Source: Sphingomonas sp. ERG5
GTDB taxonomy: Bacteria; Pseudomonadota; Alphaproteobacteria; Sphingomonadales; Sphingomonadaceae
Direction: 5' to 3'
Length of the DNA: 64,000 nucleotides
Assembly (NCBI RefSeq): GCF_000803065.1
Contig: NZ_JSXI01000013.1
Coordinates: 1-64,000, forward strand
Numbering within the stretch: the first letter of the stretch is position 1; every line of letters begins with the position of its first letter. Shown one piece after another: positions 1-7,840 of the stretch. The notes beneath the pieces are model-generated. The model made no database searches, was not told the DNA's origin, and worked only from the letters and a program-made list of their open reading frames with translations. Made by a program: the position numbers and the translations under genes.

Positions 1-248
1 GCGTAGATCGACGGGCCTCGATATAGGTTTGGCACGGGATGACGTGCCTCATCCTATGTCATGATTGAATCGTCGCCGTGACCGGACTGCGGGGAGATAT
101 GTTACACCAGTCGTGTAACATATCTATTCCGCCGGCTTCTCAGTAATGCGATTATAATCTTTGTATATCAGACGTTTAATTGGATGTAGGCCGGTTCGAT
201 GCCACCGAACGATCCAGCTCCTGGCCAACAACAGATGCCCGCCTCGGT
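1..248. other. Left-edge region with an operator-like dyad
   Basis: No complete gene is visible. The notable content is the perfect dyad at 95-125 (separate entry). On the minus strand an ATG at 52 opens a frame without stops to the window edge, reading MRHVIPCQTYIEARRST. That is too short to identify, but it could be the first codons of a gene continuing to the left. If so, the dyad lies about 43 bp upstream of its start, where an operator would be expected. Confidence 0.4.
95..125. promoter_or_regulatory. Perfect 13-bp inverted repeat, operator-like
   Basis: The arm AGATATGTTACAC (95-107) and its exact complement GTGTAACATATCT (113-125) are separated by CAGTC. The arms are AT-rich, there is no T-run, and no gene end lies directly beside it, so it looks more like a binding site for a dimeric repressor (TetR-type operators often have this TGTTACA-type form) than a terminator. 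The regulator and target are not in the window. The call rests on symmetry alone. Confidence 0.5.
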
Positions 249-1115
249 CTAGCTGACCGCTGCCGCAACGCCGCGCAGCCATTCGATCACCGCCTGGATC
301 CGCGGCGTGGCATGCGTGTCTTCATGCGTCACCAGCCAGAAGCTTCGCCCGAGCATTACCGCGGGCAAGACCGGGGCCAGCGATCGATCGCGGGTGGCGA
401 TGAAATTGGGCAGGATGCCGATCCCGGCGCCTGACCGGATCATGGCATGCTGCACATTGATGCTGGTGCTGCGCACTTGCGCGACCAGCCCGTCATGGAT
501 CTCCGACAGATAATCCAGCTCCACCGCATGGATATGTTCGGGAACATAGCTGATCAGCGTATGGCCTTCGAGCGCCGCGGCGTTTTCCGGCATGCCGTGC
601 GCGTCGAGATAAGCCTGGGTCGCGAAAAGCCCGAGCTGATAATCGGCCAGCCTGGTCGCCCGCAGATGCCGGTTGCGTGGTCGTGCCAGCATCACGGCGA
701 TATCGGCTTCGCGCTTCGAGGGGTTGAGAAAACCCGAGGCGGTGATCAGGTCGAGCCGGATATTGGGATGGCCGGCGCTGAATGCCGCCATGCCCGGTGC
801 GACGACATGCGTCGCCAGCCCTTCGGCAAGACTGAGGCGGACATGCCCGGCCAGCGCACTGTTCGGGTCGCCGGCAGTCACCGCGATCACCGCTGCCTCG
901 ATCGTCTCGGCATGAGCCAGCAGCGCCTGGCCCGCCTCGCTCAGCCGCCGCTCGCCGCCGAGCATCTCGAACAGAGGCGCCCCCACTTCGCCCTCGAGCC
1001 GGGCAAGGCGGCGCGACACGGTGGTCACATCGACCCCGAGCGTCCGCGCCGCCGGCGCGAGGCGTTGCGCCCGCGCCACGGCGACGAATATCCTCAGATC
1101 ATCCCAGTTTCGCAT
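249..1115 (-). CDS. LysR-family transcriptional regulator
   Basis: A 288-residue DNA-binding regulator of the LysR family. The N-terminal winged helix-turn-helix spans about residues 1-60 (MRNWDDLRIFVAVARAQRLA, then TVSRRLARLE), followed by a substrate-binding-like effector domain. The frame stays open further upstream, but the ATG at 1115 gives the canonical LysR start, so the extra 53 residues are rejected. It is divergent from mmsA with 126 bp between the starts, so it probably controls mmsA and perhaps itself. The gap contains a small dyad GCCTA..TAGGC at 1173-1188 that could be part of its site; this is inference. The effector is unknown, with a valine-pathway intermediate the natural guess. 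Confidence 0.93.
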   Translation of the reverse strand: MRNWDDLRIFVAVARAQRLAPAARTLGVDVTTVSRRLARLEGEVGAPLFEMLGGERRLSEAGQALLAHAETIEAAVIAVTAGDPNSALAGHVRLSLAEGLATHVVAPGMAAFSAGHPNIRLDLITASGFLNPSKREADIAVMLARPRNRHLRATRLADYQLGLFATQAYLDAHGMPENAAALEGHTLISYVPEHIHAVELDYLSEIHDGLVAQVRSTSINVQHAMIRSGAGIGILPNFIATRDRSLAPVLPAVMLGRSFWLVTHEDTHATPRIQAVIEWLRGVAAAVS

Positions 1116-1241
1116 CGACCCCTGCAAAAATGCACATGGAAGCGGCGAATATAGGCTCTTGCCGGCAGAAATGCCTAGTGGGATAGGCGCTGCAACGAAT
1201 TGCGGCAGCCGCTGTCGGTCGCCGCCACCGGAGAAATCGAC

Positions 1242-2741
1242 ATGCGGCAGATCGACCATTTCATCGTCGGCCATTCAAGTGGCGGGGCGGCGGCGCGCAG
1301 CGGCGACGTTTTCGATCCCAATACCGGCCAGGTCCAGGCGCAGGTGACGCTCGGCACCCAGGCCGATCTCGATCGTGCCGTCGCCGCCGCGCTGGCGGCG
1401 CAGCCGGGCTGGGCCGCGACCAACCCGCAGCGTCGCGCCCGCGTCATGTTCAACTTCAAGGCGCTGGTCGAACGGAATATGGAGGAGCTGGCGCATCTGC
1501 TCAGCTCCGAACATGGCAAGGTCATTGCCGACGCCAAGGGCGACATTCAGCGCGGGCTGGAAGTGATCGAATTCTGCTGCGGCATCCCGCACGTGCTGAA
1601 GGGCGAATATACCCAGGGGGCAGGCCCGGGCATCGACGTCTATTCGATGCGCCAGCCGCTCGGCATCGGCGCCGGCATCACCCCGTTCAACTTCCCCGGC
1701 ATGATCCCGCTCTGGATGAGCGGCGTCGCCATCGCGACCGGCAATGCCTTCATCCTCAAGCCGTCCGAGCGCGACCCGTCGGTGCCGGTGCGGCTTGCCG
1801 AATTGTTCCTCGAAGCCGGCCTGCCTGAAGGCATCCTGCAGGTGGTCCATGGCGACAAGGAAATGGTCGATGCGATCCTCGACCATCCAGCGATCAGCGC
1901 GGTCAGTTTTGTCGGGTCGTCCGACATCGCGCATTATGTCTACAAGCGCGGCGTCGCGGCGGGCAAGCGCGTGCAGGCGATGGGCGGCGCCAAGAACCAT
2001 GGCATCGTGATGCCCGATGCCGATCTCGACCAGGTCGTCGCCGACCTGTCGGGTGCCGCCTTTGGCAGCGCCGGTGAGCGTTGCATGGCGCTACCGGTGG
2101 TGGTGCCGGTCGGCGAGAAGACCGCGATCGCGCTCCGCGAAAAGCTGATCCCGGCGATCGCCGCGCTGCGCATCGGCGTCTCGACCGATAATGACGCGCA
2201 TTACGGTCCGGTGGTCAATGCCGCGCACAAGCAGCGCGTGGAGAACTGGATCCAGACCGGTATCGACGAGGGCGCCGAACTGGTTGTCGACGGGCGCGGC
2301 TTCGAGCTGCAAGGGCATGAAAAGGGCTTCTTCATCGGCCCGAGCCTGTTCGATCATGTCACGTCGCAGATGGAATCATACAAGGAGGAAATCTTCGGAC
2401 CCGTGCTGCAGATCGTCCGCGCCGATGATTTCGAGCATGCCCTGCGCCTGCCGAGCGAGCATCAATATGGCAATGGCGTCGCCATCTTCACGCGCAATGG
2501 TCATGCCGCGCGCGAATTCGCCGCGCGGGTCAATGTCGGCATGGTAGGCATCAATGTGCCGATCCCGGTGCCGGTCGCCTATCACACCTTTGGCGGGTGG
2601 AAGCGTTCCGCGTTCGGCGACACCAACCAGCATGGCATGGAGGGCGTGAAGTTCTGGACTAAGGTCAAGACGATCACGCAGCGCTGGCCCGATGGATCCC
2701 CCGATGGCGGGAATGCTTTCGTCATCCCGACCATGGGGTAG
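1242..2741 (+). CDS. mmsA: Methylmalonate-semialdehyde dehydrogenase (CoA-acylating)
   Basis: A 499-residue aldehyde dehydrogenase that converts methylmalonate semialdehyde to propionyl-CoA, the last step of valine (and thymine) breakdown in the cytoplasm. Visible features are the Rossmann-region motif KPSERDPSVP, the glycine motif FVGSSDIA, and the active-site segment GSAGERC with catalytic Cys at about residue 281. The length fits the MmsA subfamily. The ATG at 1242 has GGAGAA six bases upstream; an in-frame TTG at 1200 lacks this. The other valine genes lie 6.7 kb downstream beyond an IS remnant and other genes, so the cluster looks split. Confidence 0.93.
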   Translation: MRQIDHFIVGHSSGGAAARSGDVFDPNTGQVQAQVTLGTQADLDRAVAAALAAQPGWAATNPQRRARVMFNFKALVERNMEELAHLLSSEHGKVIADAKGDIQRGLEVIEFCCGIPHVLKGEYTQGAGPGIDVYSMRQPLGIGAGITPFNFPGMIPLWMSGVAIATGNAFILKPSERDPSVPVRLAELFLEAGLPEGILQVVHGDKEMVDAILDHPAISAVSFVGSSDIAHYVYKRGVAAGKRVQAMGGAKNHGIVMPDADLDQVVADLSGAAFGSAGERCMALPVVVPVGEKTAIALREKLIPAIAALRIGVSTDNDAHYGPVVNAAHKQRVENWIQTGIDEGAELVVDGRGFELQGHEKGFFIGPSLFDHVTSQMESYKEEIFGPVLQIVRADDFEHALRLPSEHQYGNGVAIFTRNGHAAREFAARVNVGMVGINVPIPVPVAYHTFGGWKRSAFGDTNQHGMEGVKFWTKVKTITQRWPDGSPDGGNAFVIPTMG

Positions 2742-2883
2742 GGGAGATACCGTGCACGTCGTGAGGACGATCGATCGTCGTGGTGCGCCTGGCAGGCCTG
2801 CCTTGCTGGGGGCACCGGACGAGACATTATTCCCCGGCGTCAATTCTGCGATCTTCGCACGCCGTGACACCGGCTTCCCCGAC

Positions 2884-3087
2884 TCAGGACCCGCCTTGCT
2901 CGGGCGGGTCGGTTGCGAAGACTCCGGCTGCTCCGCCCAGCAACTGCTCTTTCCAGCTGGTGATCTGGTTGACGTGCACATCGTAAAGCTGCGCGAGTTC
3001 GGCCCGCGTCTTCTCTCCTTTCAGCGCCGCCAGGGCCACCATCGCCTTGAATCCAGGAGCGTGAGTGCGTCGCGCCCGTTTCGTCAT
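2884..3087 (-). pseudogene. Truncated IS3-family transposase OrfA
   Basis: A 67-residue frame starting MTKRARRTHAPGFKAMVALA. It matches the N-terminal helix-turn-helix of IS3-family OrfA proteins (ELAQLYDVHVNQITSWKEQL), which normally run to about 90-100 residues and are followed by an OrfB integrase. Here similarity stops after LLGGAAGVF, the frame ends soon after, and no OrfB or terminal inverted repeats are visible. This is an insertion-sequence remnant that cannot transpose. It sits between mmsA and the duplicated hydroxylase modules, which suggests past rearrangement here. Confidence 0.82.
2888..2910. repeat. GC-rich hairpin after mmsA
   Basis: A perfect 8-bp stem, GACCCGCC (2888-2895) with GGCGGGTC (2903-2910), around a 7-base loop. 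It lies about 150 bp beyond the mmsA stop and overlaps the 3' end of the transposase remnant. It has no T-run, so it is at best a weak terminator. Confidence 0.4.
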
Positions 3088-3136
3088 TTCTACTCCTGAT
3101 CTTCCCCTAGCTGTGGGCCCCCACCCATGTTTCCGC

Positions 3137-3937
3137 TTACGCCGTGACCGGGTCGGTCGTCGTCTTGCCCCGGCTGACCACGGCTTCGAACTTCTCGTGA
3201 TAGCGCGGATGCTCGGTGCCCATCATCCGGTCCCACCAAGTGAAGTAGATCCCGAAATTATACCGCCCCTCGCTATGGTGCAGGTCATGGTGCGTCGTGG
3301 TGGTCAGCCATCCGGTCCAGCGGCTGCGCGTGAACCCGCTCCATGCCAGCTCATGGCCGGAATGGCCGAGCACGTTGCGGAGCATCTGGTGACCGGCGAA
3401 GAACAGGCCGGCGATCGGATAGATCGGCACGATCCACGATATGGCGATCAGGATGATCGGTCCGAACAGCGCCTCGGTGACCGATTCGATCGGCGCGAAG
3501 GAATAGGCCGCCCAGCTCGTTGGGGTGCGCGACGTGTGATGCGCGGCATGGGCGCGGCGGAACATGGCGCGCAAATGCAGCATGCGGTGCATCCAGTAAA
3601 AATAGGTGTCGTGCGCCAGGATGATCACGATGACCTGGATGATCAGCACCAGCGGATCGGGCGGGCCGAAATCGACTCGGCCCAGTCCAAGGGCAACCGC
3701 TCCGACGGTGAGCAGGCCGACGAACGGAAAGATCGCGACCGTGCGGATCGACTGGAAGATTTCCCGTCGTCGGTCCGCCATCGTCGCCATGCGCTGCTGG
3801 ATGCGCCGCGACGCGATGGAGCGCCGGGCGAGCCAGAAGAGCGCCGTCACGCCGGCCGCGGCGACCAAGTAGCGGATCAGCTCCTCCTGGAAGCCGGAAA
3901 ACCAGTGGGTAGCGAACGCGTGCACTATCTCGATCAT
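3137..3937 (-). CDS. Fatty-acid hydroxylase / sterol desaturase family protein (copy 1)
   Basis: A 266-residue integral-membrane di-iron enzyme of the fatty acid hydroxylase superfamily. The histidine ligand clusters are in canonical order: HDTYFYWMHRMLH (about 109-121), HAAHH (130-134) and THHDLHH (215-221). Several hydrophobic segments anchor it in the inner membrane. The family inserts hydroxyl groups or double bonds into lipids, sterols or carotenoids; the substrate cannot be read from sequence. It follows a membrane-AraC gene on the same strand, and the pair is a tandem duplicate of the next pair (5212-7187). A perfect TTTCGAAA-centred palindrome lies about 90 bp upstream. Confidence 0.9.
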   Translation of the reverse strand: MIEIVHAFATHWFSGFQEELIRYLVAAAGVTALFWLARRSIASRRIQQRMATMADRRREIFQSIRTVAIFPFVGLLTVGAVALGLGRVDFGPPDPLVLIIQVIVIILAHDTYFYWMHRMLHLRAMFRRAHAAHHTSRTPTSWAAYSFAPIESVTEALFGPIILIAISWIVPIYPIAGLFFAGHQMLRNVLGHSGHELAWSGFTRSRWTGWLTTTTHHDLHHSEGRYNFGIYFTWWDRMMGTEHPRYHEKFEAVVSRGKTTTDPVTA

Positions 3938-4018
3938 GATGTGGCTCCGTCGGGCAAGGTCCTCCCGGCCGGCGCTATGTCATCTTATCAGGCGCTGCTG
4001 CGCGCGGCCGAAAATCCT

Positions 4019-4040
4019 CGATTGATTTCGAAATCAATCG
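4019..4040. promoter_or_regulatory. Perfect 22-bp palindrome upstream of hydroxylase copy 1
   Basis: The arm CGATTGATTTC is followed immediately by its exact complement, giving a palindrome centred on TTTCGAAA. The centre is about 92 bp upstream of the hydroxylase start at 3937 and just past the araC stop. A related palindrome sits at the same distance before the second hydroxylase. It could be an operator for the neighbouring AraC proteins or, less likely, a terminator for araC (AGGATTTT follows it on the minus strand). Confidence 0.55.
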
Positions 4041-4047
4041 GCATTTT

Positions 4048-5103
4048 TCAATTCTCTACGATCGCGGCACGACGGAAATTGCTCGGCGCCTGGCCGGTTT
4101 CCTGGCGAAAGGCGCGGTTGAACGGCGCGAGCGAGCCATATCCCAGGTCCATCGCGATAGTCAGGATCGGCAGGTCGACATGGACCGGATCGGCCAGCAG
4201 CGTCTTTGCCTCGGCAATGCGGTGATGGTTCAGAAAGGCCGAGAAATTGCGATAGCCCAGCCGCTGGTTGATCAGGCTGCGCAACCGGTGCTCGGGCGTG
4301 CCGAGCCGTTCCGCCAGGCCACCGATCGACAGGCCTGGTTCGCGGTGGATCGCCCCGGCGATCGCGGCGTCGAGCTTGCGCTTCAGGACATGTTCGGACG
4401 GGCTGAGCTTGGGTTCCGGCGCGGGCTCGGCCGGATCGAACAGCAATTCGGGGTCGCTTTGCAGAAACGCCACCGCGACGGCGGTGGTCGCGATGAGAAT
4501 GGCGATCGACTGGCCAAGCGCGATGCCGAGGCCGGAGTAGCGGAAGCCGGACAGCATTTCGAGCACCAGTACGATGAAGGCGATGCTGCCGACCAGCACG
4601 ACAAAGCCGAAGCGCAGGCGGCGGCGTTTCTCGATCAGGTCGTCGCCGCGCTCAAGGAATGCGATCATGATCGCCTGGATGATCAGGACCAGCGAAATGC
4701 CGTGCTGGATCAGTGCGATCCAGAATTGAGTACCCCAGAATTCGGCGCCCGGCGCCCAACGTATGGCAATGAGATAGGAAATGGCGCATCCGACCAGCGC
4801 CGCGGCGCTGCACAATGCCGCGCGCCGATCGATCGGGCGCTCGAACAGCAGATGCGCAAAGGTCCAGAGCAGCCAGGGCGTCATTTGCGCGGAGAAGCGA
4901 ACGATCAACCACAGCGGGGCATCGAGCGGCCGGAACAGCGGCGTCGCGGCCGCGAGATAGGAGGCGATGCCGGTCAGCAGCAGGGCGGTCGCCACCCGGA
5001 TCGCGTGCGGCGCGCGGCCAAGGCCGATCACGATGGTGATCAGCAGCAACTGGCCGATCGCCAGCATGCGGATCGCCATGTCGAGCAGGATAAGCCTAGT
5101 CAT
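4048..5103 (-). CDS. Membrane-anchored AraC-family regulator (copy 1)
   Basis: A 351-residue protein. The N-terminal ~230 residues are strongly hydrophobic (six or seven likely membrane helices, starting LILLDMAIRMLAIGQLLL). A C-terminal AraC-type double helix-turn-helix occupies about 255-345, ending FNRAFRQETGQAPSNFRRAA. This is a one-piece membrane sensor and DNA-binding protein; signal and target are unknown, but the adjacent hydroxylase is the obvious target. The frame is open further upstream; the ATG at 5103 was chosen because copy 2 aligns from the equivalent Met (MTRLILLD versus MTRFMLLD). It has no clear ribosome site. Confidence 0.87.
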   Translation of the reverse strand: MTRLILLDMAIRMLAIGQLLLITIVIGLGRAPHAIRVATALLLTGIASYLAAATPLFRPLDAPLWLIVRFSAQMTPWLLWTFAHLLFERPIDRRAALCSAAALVGCAISYLIAIRWAPGAEFWGTQFWIALIQHGISLVLIIQAIMIAFLERGDDLIEKRRRLRFGFVVLVGSIAFIVLVLEMLSGFRYSGLGIALGQSIAILIATTAVAVAFLQSDPELLFDPAEPAPEPKLSPSEHVLKRKLDAAIAGAIHREPGLSIGGLAERLGTPEHRLRSLINQRLGYRNFSAFLNHHRIAEAKTLLADPVHVDLPILTIAMDLGYGSLAPFNRAFRQETGQAPSNFRRAAIVEN

Positions 5104-5211
5104 CGCTATAATATGACGTGCCCGCGCCACGTCGTCCATCGCGCAACATGGCCGGGGGAAATTTTCGCCGGGATGCGGTCGTCGCACCGATCCCGGCCAT
5201 GGGATGGCGGC

Positions 5212-6015
5212 CTAGGCCAGGACCGGGTCCGATGCGATCTTGCTCCGTCCCGCCACAGCCTCGAACTTCTCATGATAACGCGGATGCTCGGTGCCCATCA
5301 TCCGGTCCCACCAGGTGAAGTAGAGCCCGAAATTATACCGCCCCTCGCTATGGTGCAGGTCATGGTGCGTCGTGGTGGTCAGCCATCCGGTCCAGCGGCT
5401 GCGCGTGAAGCCGCTCCACACCAGTTCATGACCCGAATGGCCGATCGCGTTGCGCAGGATCTGATGGCCGAGGAAGACGAACACGGCGAGCGAATAGACC
5501 GGCATGATTGCCGACATGGCGATCAGCAGGACCGGGATGTACAGCGATTCGGTCACCGACTCGATCGGCGCGAAGGCATAGGAAGCCCAGCTGGTCGGGG
5601 TGCGCGAGACATGGTGCGCGGCATGCGCGCGGCGGAACAGGGCGCGCAGGTGCAAGCCGCGATGCATCCAGTAGAAATAGGCGTCGTGCATGATGATCAG
5701 CACGATCAGCTGCACCGCGAAGATCAACGGGTCGATCGCGCCTTTCTCGATCCTGACGAGTCCCACATCGATGGCGGCGTAGGTGATCAGCCCGACCAGT
5801 CCGAAAATAGCGATGGTCTGCACCGACAGGAACAGTTCGCGCCGCCGATCGGCCATGGTCGCCTGGCGCTGCTGGATGCGCCGGGGTGCGGTCCAGCGCC
5901 GTGCCAGCCAATAGGTCAGCGCTACACCGGCCGCACCGAACAGGTAGCGGATCATCTCGACTTCGAAACTATGCGCCCAATGCAAGGCGAATCTCGTCAG
6001 CGTCTCGATCATCAT
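5212..6015 (-). CDS. Fatty-acid hydroxylase / sterol desaturase family protein (copy 2)
   Basis: A 267-residue paralogue of the hydroxylase at 3137-3937, with the same three histidine clusters (HDAYFYWMHRGLH, HAAHH, THHDLHH) and membrane segments. The C-terminal part is nearly identical at DNA level to copy 1 (about 140 bp with only a few differences, 5280-5418), while the rest has diverged, which suggests gene conversion or strong selection on the iron-binding end. The substrate is unknown. It is downstream of its own membrane AraC gene, with 119 bp between, in the order araC-hydroxylase-araC-hydroxylase on the minus strand. Confidence 0.9.
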   Translation of the reverse strand: MMIETLTRFALHWAHSFEVEMIRYLFGAAGVALTYWLARRWTAPRRIQQRQATMADRRRELFLSVQTIAIFGLVGLITYAAIDVGLVRIEKGAIDPLIFAVQLIVLIIMHDAYFYWMHRGLHLRALFRRAHAAHHVSRTPTSWASYAFAPIESVTESLYIPVLLIAMSAIMPVYSLAVFVFLGHQILRNAIGHSGHELVWSGFTRSRWTGWLTTTTHHDLHHSEGRYNFGLYFTWWDRMMGTEHPRYHEKFEAVAGRSKIASDPVLA

Positions 6016-6097
6016 GCGGCTCCATCACCAGCGGTCTTCCCGTTCGGGGCTAGCCCATCGCGAGCAAGCTGGCTGTGCAAGGTTGAAAATCCCCGAT

Positions 6098-6111
6098 CAA
6101 TTTCGAAATTG
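6098..6111. promoter_or_regulatory. 14-bp palindrome upstream of hydroxylase copy 2
   Basis: CAATTTCGAAATTG is a perfect palindrome with its centre about 90 bp upstream of the start at 6015, matching the position of the 22-bp palindrome before copy 1. Both are preceded by AAAATCC and CGAT. It is less hairpin-like than copy 1, which favours an operator over a terminator. Confidence 0.5.
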
Positions 6112-6134
6112 CGCGATGTTTTTCACTTGGGTTT

Positions 6135-7187
6135 TCAGCTGGGTTCGCAACCGGGGATGATCGCGGCGCGGCGGAACTCGCTCGGCGCCTGGCCGGTCTC
6201 GTCGCGAAAGGCACGGTTGAATGTCGCGAGCGAGCCATATCCCAGGTCCATCGCGATGGTCAGGATCGGCAGATCGACCCGGGCCGGATCGGCGAGCCAC
6301 GACTTTGCCTCGGCAATGCGGTGATGGTTCAGAAAAGCCGAGAAATTGCGGTAGCCGAGCCGCTGGTTGATCAGGCTGCGCAGCCGGTGCTCGGGCGTGT
6401 CGAGCCGGTCGGCCAGGCTGCCGACCGACAGGCCGGGTTCGCGGTGGATCGCACCGGCGATCAGCGTGTCGAGTCGCTGGCGCAGCACATGTTCGGCCGG
6501 GCTGAGGCTCGGCGCGGGGGCGGGGCGGCTGGGATTGAACAGCAGATCGGGATCGCTTTGCAGCAGAGCAATGCCCATCGCGGTGGTGGCGATCAGGATC
6601 GCACTGGCCTGGGCGAACGCGATGCCGGGACTGGCATGGCGGAAGCCGGACAGCATCTCGAGCACCAGCACGACGACCGACAAGGTGCCGACCACCACGA
6701 CGAAGCCGACACGCAACCTGCGGCGTTTTTCGATCAGGTCGTCACTGCGTTCGCTGAGCGCGATCGTCATGGCATGGGCGATGAGCAACAACGACACGAC
6801 ATGCTGGACCAGCGCCGCCGCGAAACGCGCCTGCGCCGCCATCTGGCCCGCAAAATCATAAGTCAGCCAGCACAATTGCAGTGTCGCCACGCCGATGACG
6901 GCCACGCGCCGGTCGACCCGGCGTTCGAACAGGCAATGCGCGAACAGCCACAACAGCCAGGGCACCGATTGCGCGGCAAGGCGGACGACCGACCAGAGCA
7001 GCCCATGGGCCGGTCGGAACAGCGGCGCGGCGACGGTCAGATAAGCGGCGACGCACAGCAGCAGCGGCGCGCTGACCAGGCGGATCGTGCGGGGCGCGGC
7101 GCCCCGGCCGATCACCATGGCGATCAGCAGCAACTGGCCGATCGCCAGCATCCGCACCATCACGTCGAGCAGCATGAACCGGGTCAT
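6135..7187 (-). CDS. Membrane-anchored AraC-family regulator (copy 2)
   Basis: A 350-residue paralogue of the regulator at 4048-5103. It has hydrophobic N-terminal helices to about residue 230, then the AraC helix-turn-helix domain with RLGYRNFSAFLNHHRIAEAK and FNRAFRDETGQAPSEFRRAA. The C-terminal DNA-binding half is far more conserved between the two copies than the membrane half, so the two may bind the same DNA site while sensing different signals; this is inference. The ATG at 7187 was chosen by alignment with copy 1. Upstream in-frame residues (44) look untranslated. Confidence 0.87.
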   Translation of the reverse strand: MTRFMLLDVMVRMLAIGQLLLIAMVIGRGAAPRTIRLVSAPLLLCVAAYLTVAAPLFRPAHGLLWSVVRLAAQSVPWLLWLFAHCLFERRVDRRVAVIGVATLQLCWLTYDFAGQMAAQARFAAALVQHVVSLLLIAHAMTIALSERSDDLIEKRRRLRVGFVVVVGTLSVVVLVLEMLSGFRHASPGIAFAQASAILIATTAMGIALLQSDPDLLFNPSRPAPAPSLSPAEHVLRQRLDTLIAGAIHREPGLSVGSLADRLDTPEHRLRSLINQRLGYRNFSAFLNHHRIAEAKSWLADPARVDLPILTIAMDLGYGSLATFNRAFRDETGQAPSEFRRAAIIPGCEPS

Positions 7188-7336
7188 ATCGCTCGCGTTA
7201 TGGCTTGCGCGGCGGGTGACGTCCATCGCATCACCGGGCTTCCGGGCGGCCAGGGAGAGGTTTCGCGCGGGATGCGTTACCTGAGAATGCGATCGGGGGA
7301 TTCGTCTCCCCGGCAAATGGAGGCACCTTCTTCGTC

Positions 7337-7840
7337 ATGACCAAGAAACTGATCATTCCCGCCATTCTGACCTGCGCGCTTGCCGCGTGTAACGGGCCGG
7401 CCACCTCGTCGAACGAATCGGACGCGACGAGCAACGGCATTACCGTCAAACCCGCCGAGACGGTGAATGAAACCACCGTCGCCCCGGGCAAGGTGGTCGA
7501 TGCGAAGACGCCGGCGCCGAAATCGCCCACGACATTCCCGGCCGCTTTCCAGGGACGCTGGGGCATGAACGCCAATGATTGCGACCCCAGGCGCGACGAT
7601 AATAAGGGCTTGCTGACGGTTTCCGCCGATGGCCTCAAATTCTACGAATCACGGGCGAAAGTCGTGACGATCACGACCATCTCGGACACCGGGCTGGCGG
7701 CCGACCTCTCCTTCAGTGGTGAAGGTCAGACCTGGAACAGCAAGTCCGTGTTCCAGCTGGTCGATGGCGGCAAGACCCTGCTCCGTACCGAGGAAGAGCC
7801 CGCCGCTTCCTATCGCTACGCCAAATGTCCCGCCGCATGA
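7337..7840 (+). CDS. Lipoprotein, first of a paralogous pair
   Basis: A 167-residue predicted lipoprotein: MTKKLIIPAILTCALAAC gives a signal peptide and lipobox with Cys18. A low-complexity Thr/Ser/Asn linker follows, then a compact domain with GRWGMNANDCD, a GEGQTW motif and the closing ASYRYAKC. I do not recognise the family. The next gene encodes the same domain and overlaps it, so they are probably co-translated and recently duplicated. GGAGG lies upstream of the ATG. The function is unknown; envelope localisation is the only safe inference. Confidence 0.8.
   Translation: MTKKLIIPAILTCALAACNGPATSSNESDATSNGITVKPAETVNETTVAPGKVVDAKTPAPKSPTTFPAAFQGRWGMNANDCDPRRDDNKGLLTVSADGLKFYESRAKVVTITTISDTGLAADLSFSGEGQTWNSKSVFQLVDGGKTLLRTEEEPAASYRYAKCPAA

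Noticed and set aside
4180-6324. A 714-codon open frame on the plus strand across the hydroxylase/araC modules
   Set aside because: It is antisense to four clear genes, has Arg/Asp/Gln-rich composition without domains, and follows from the high GC content of the opposite strand.
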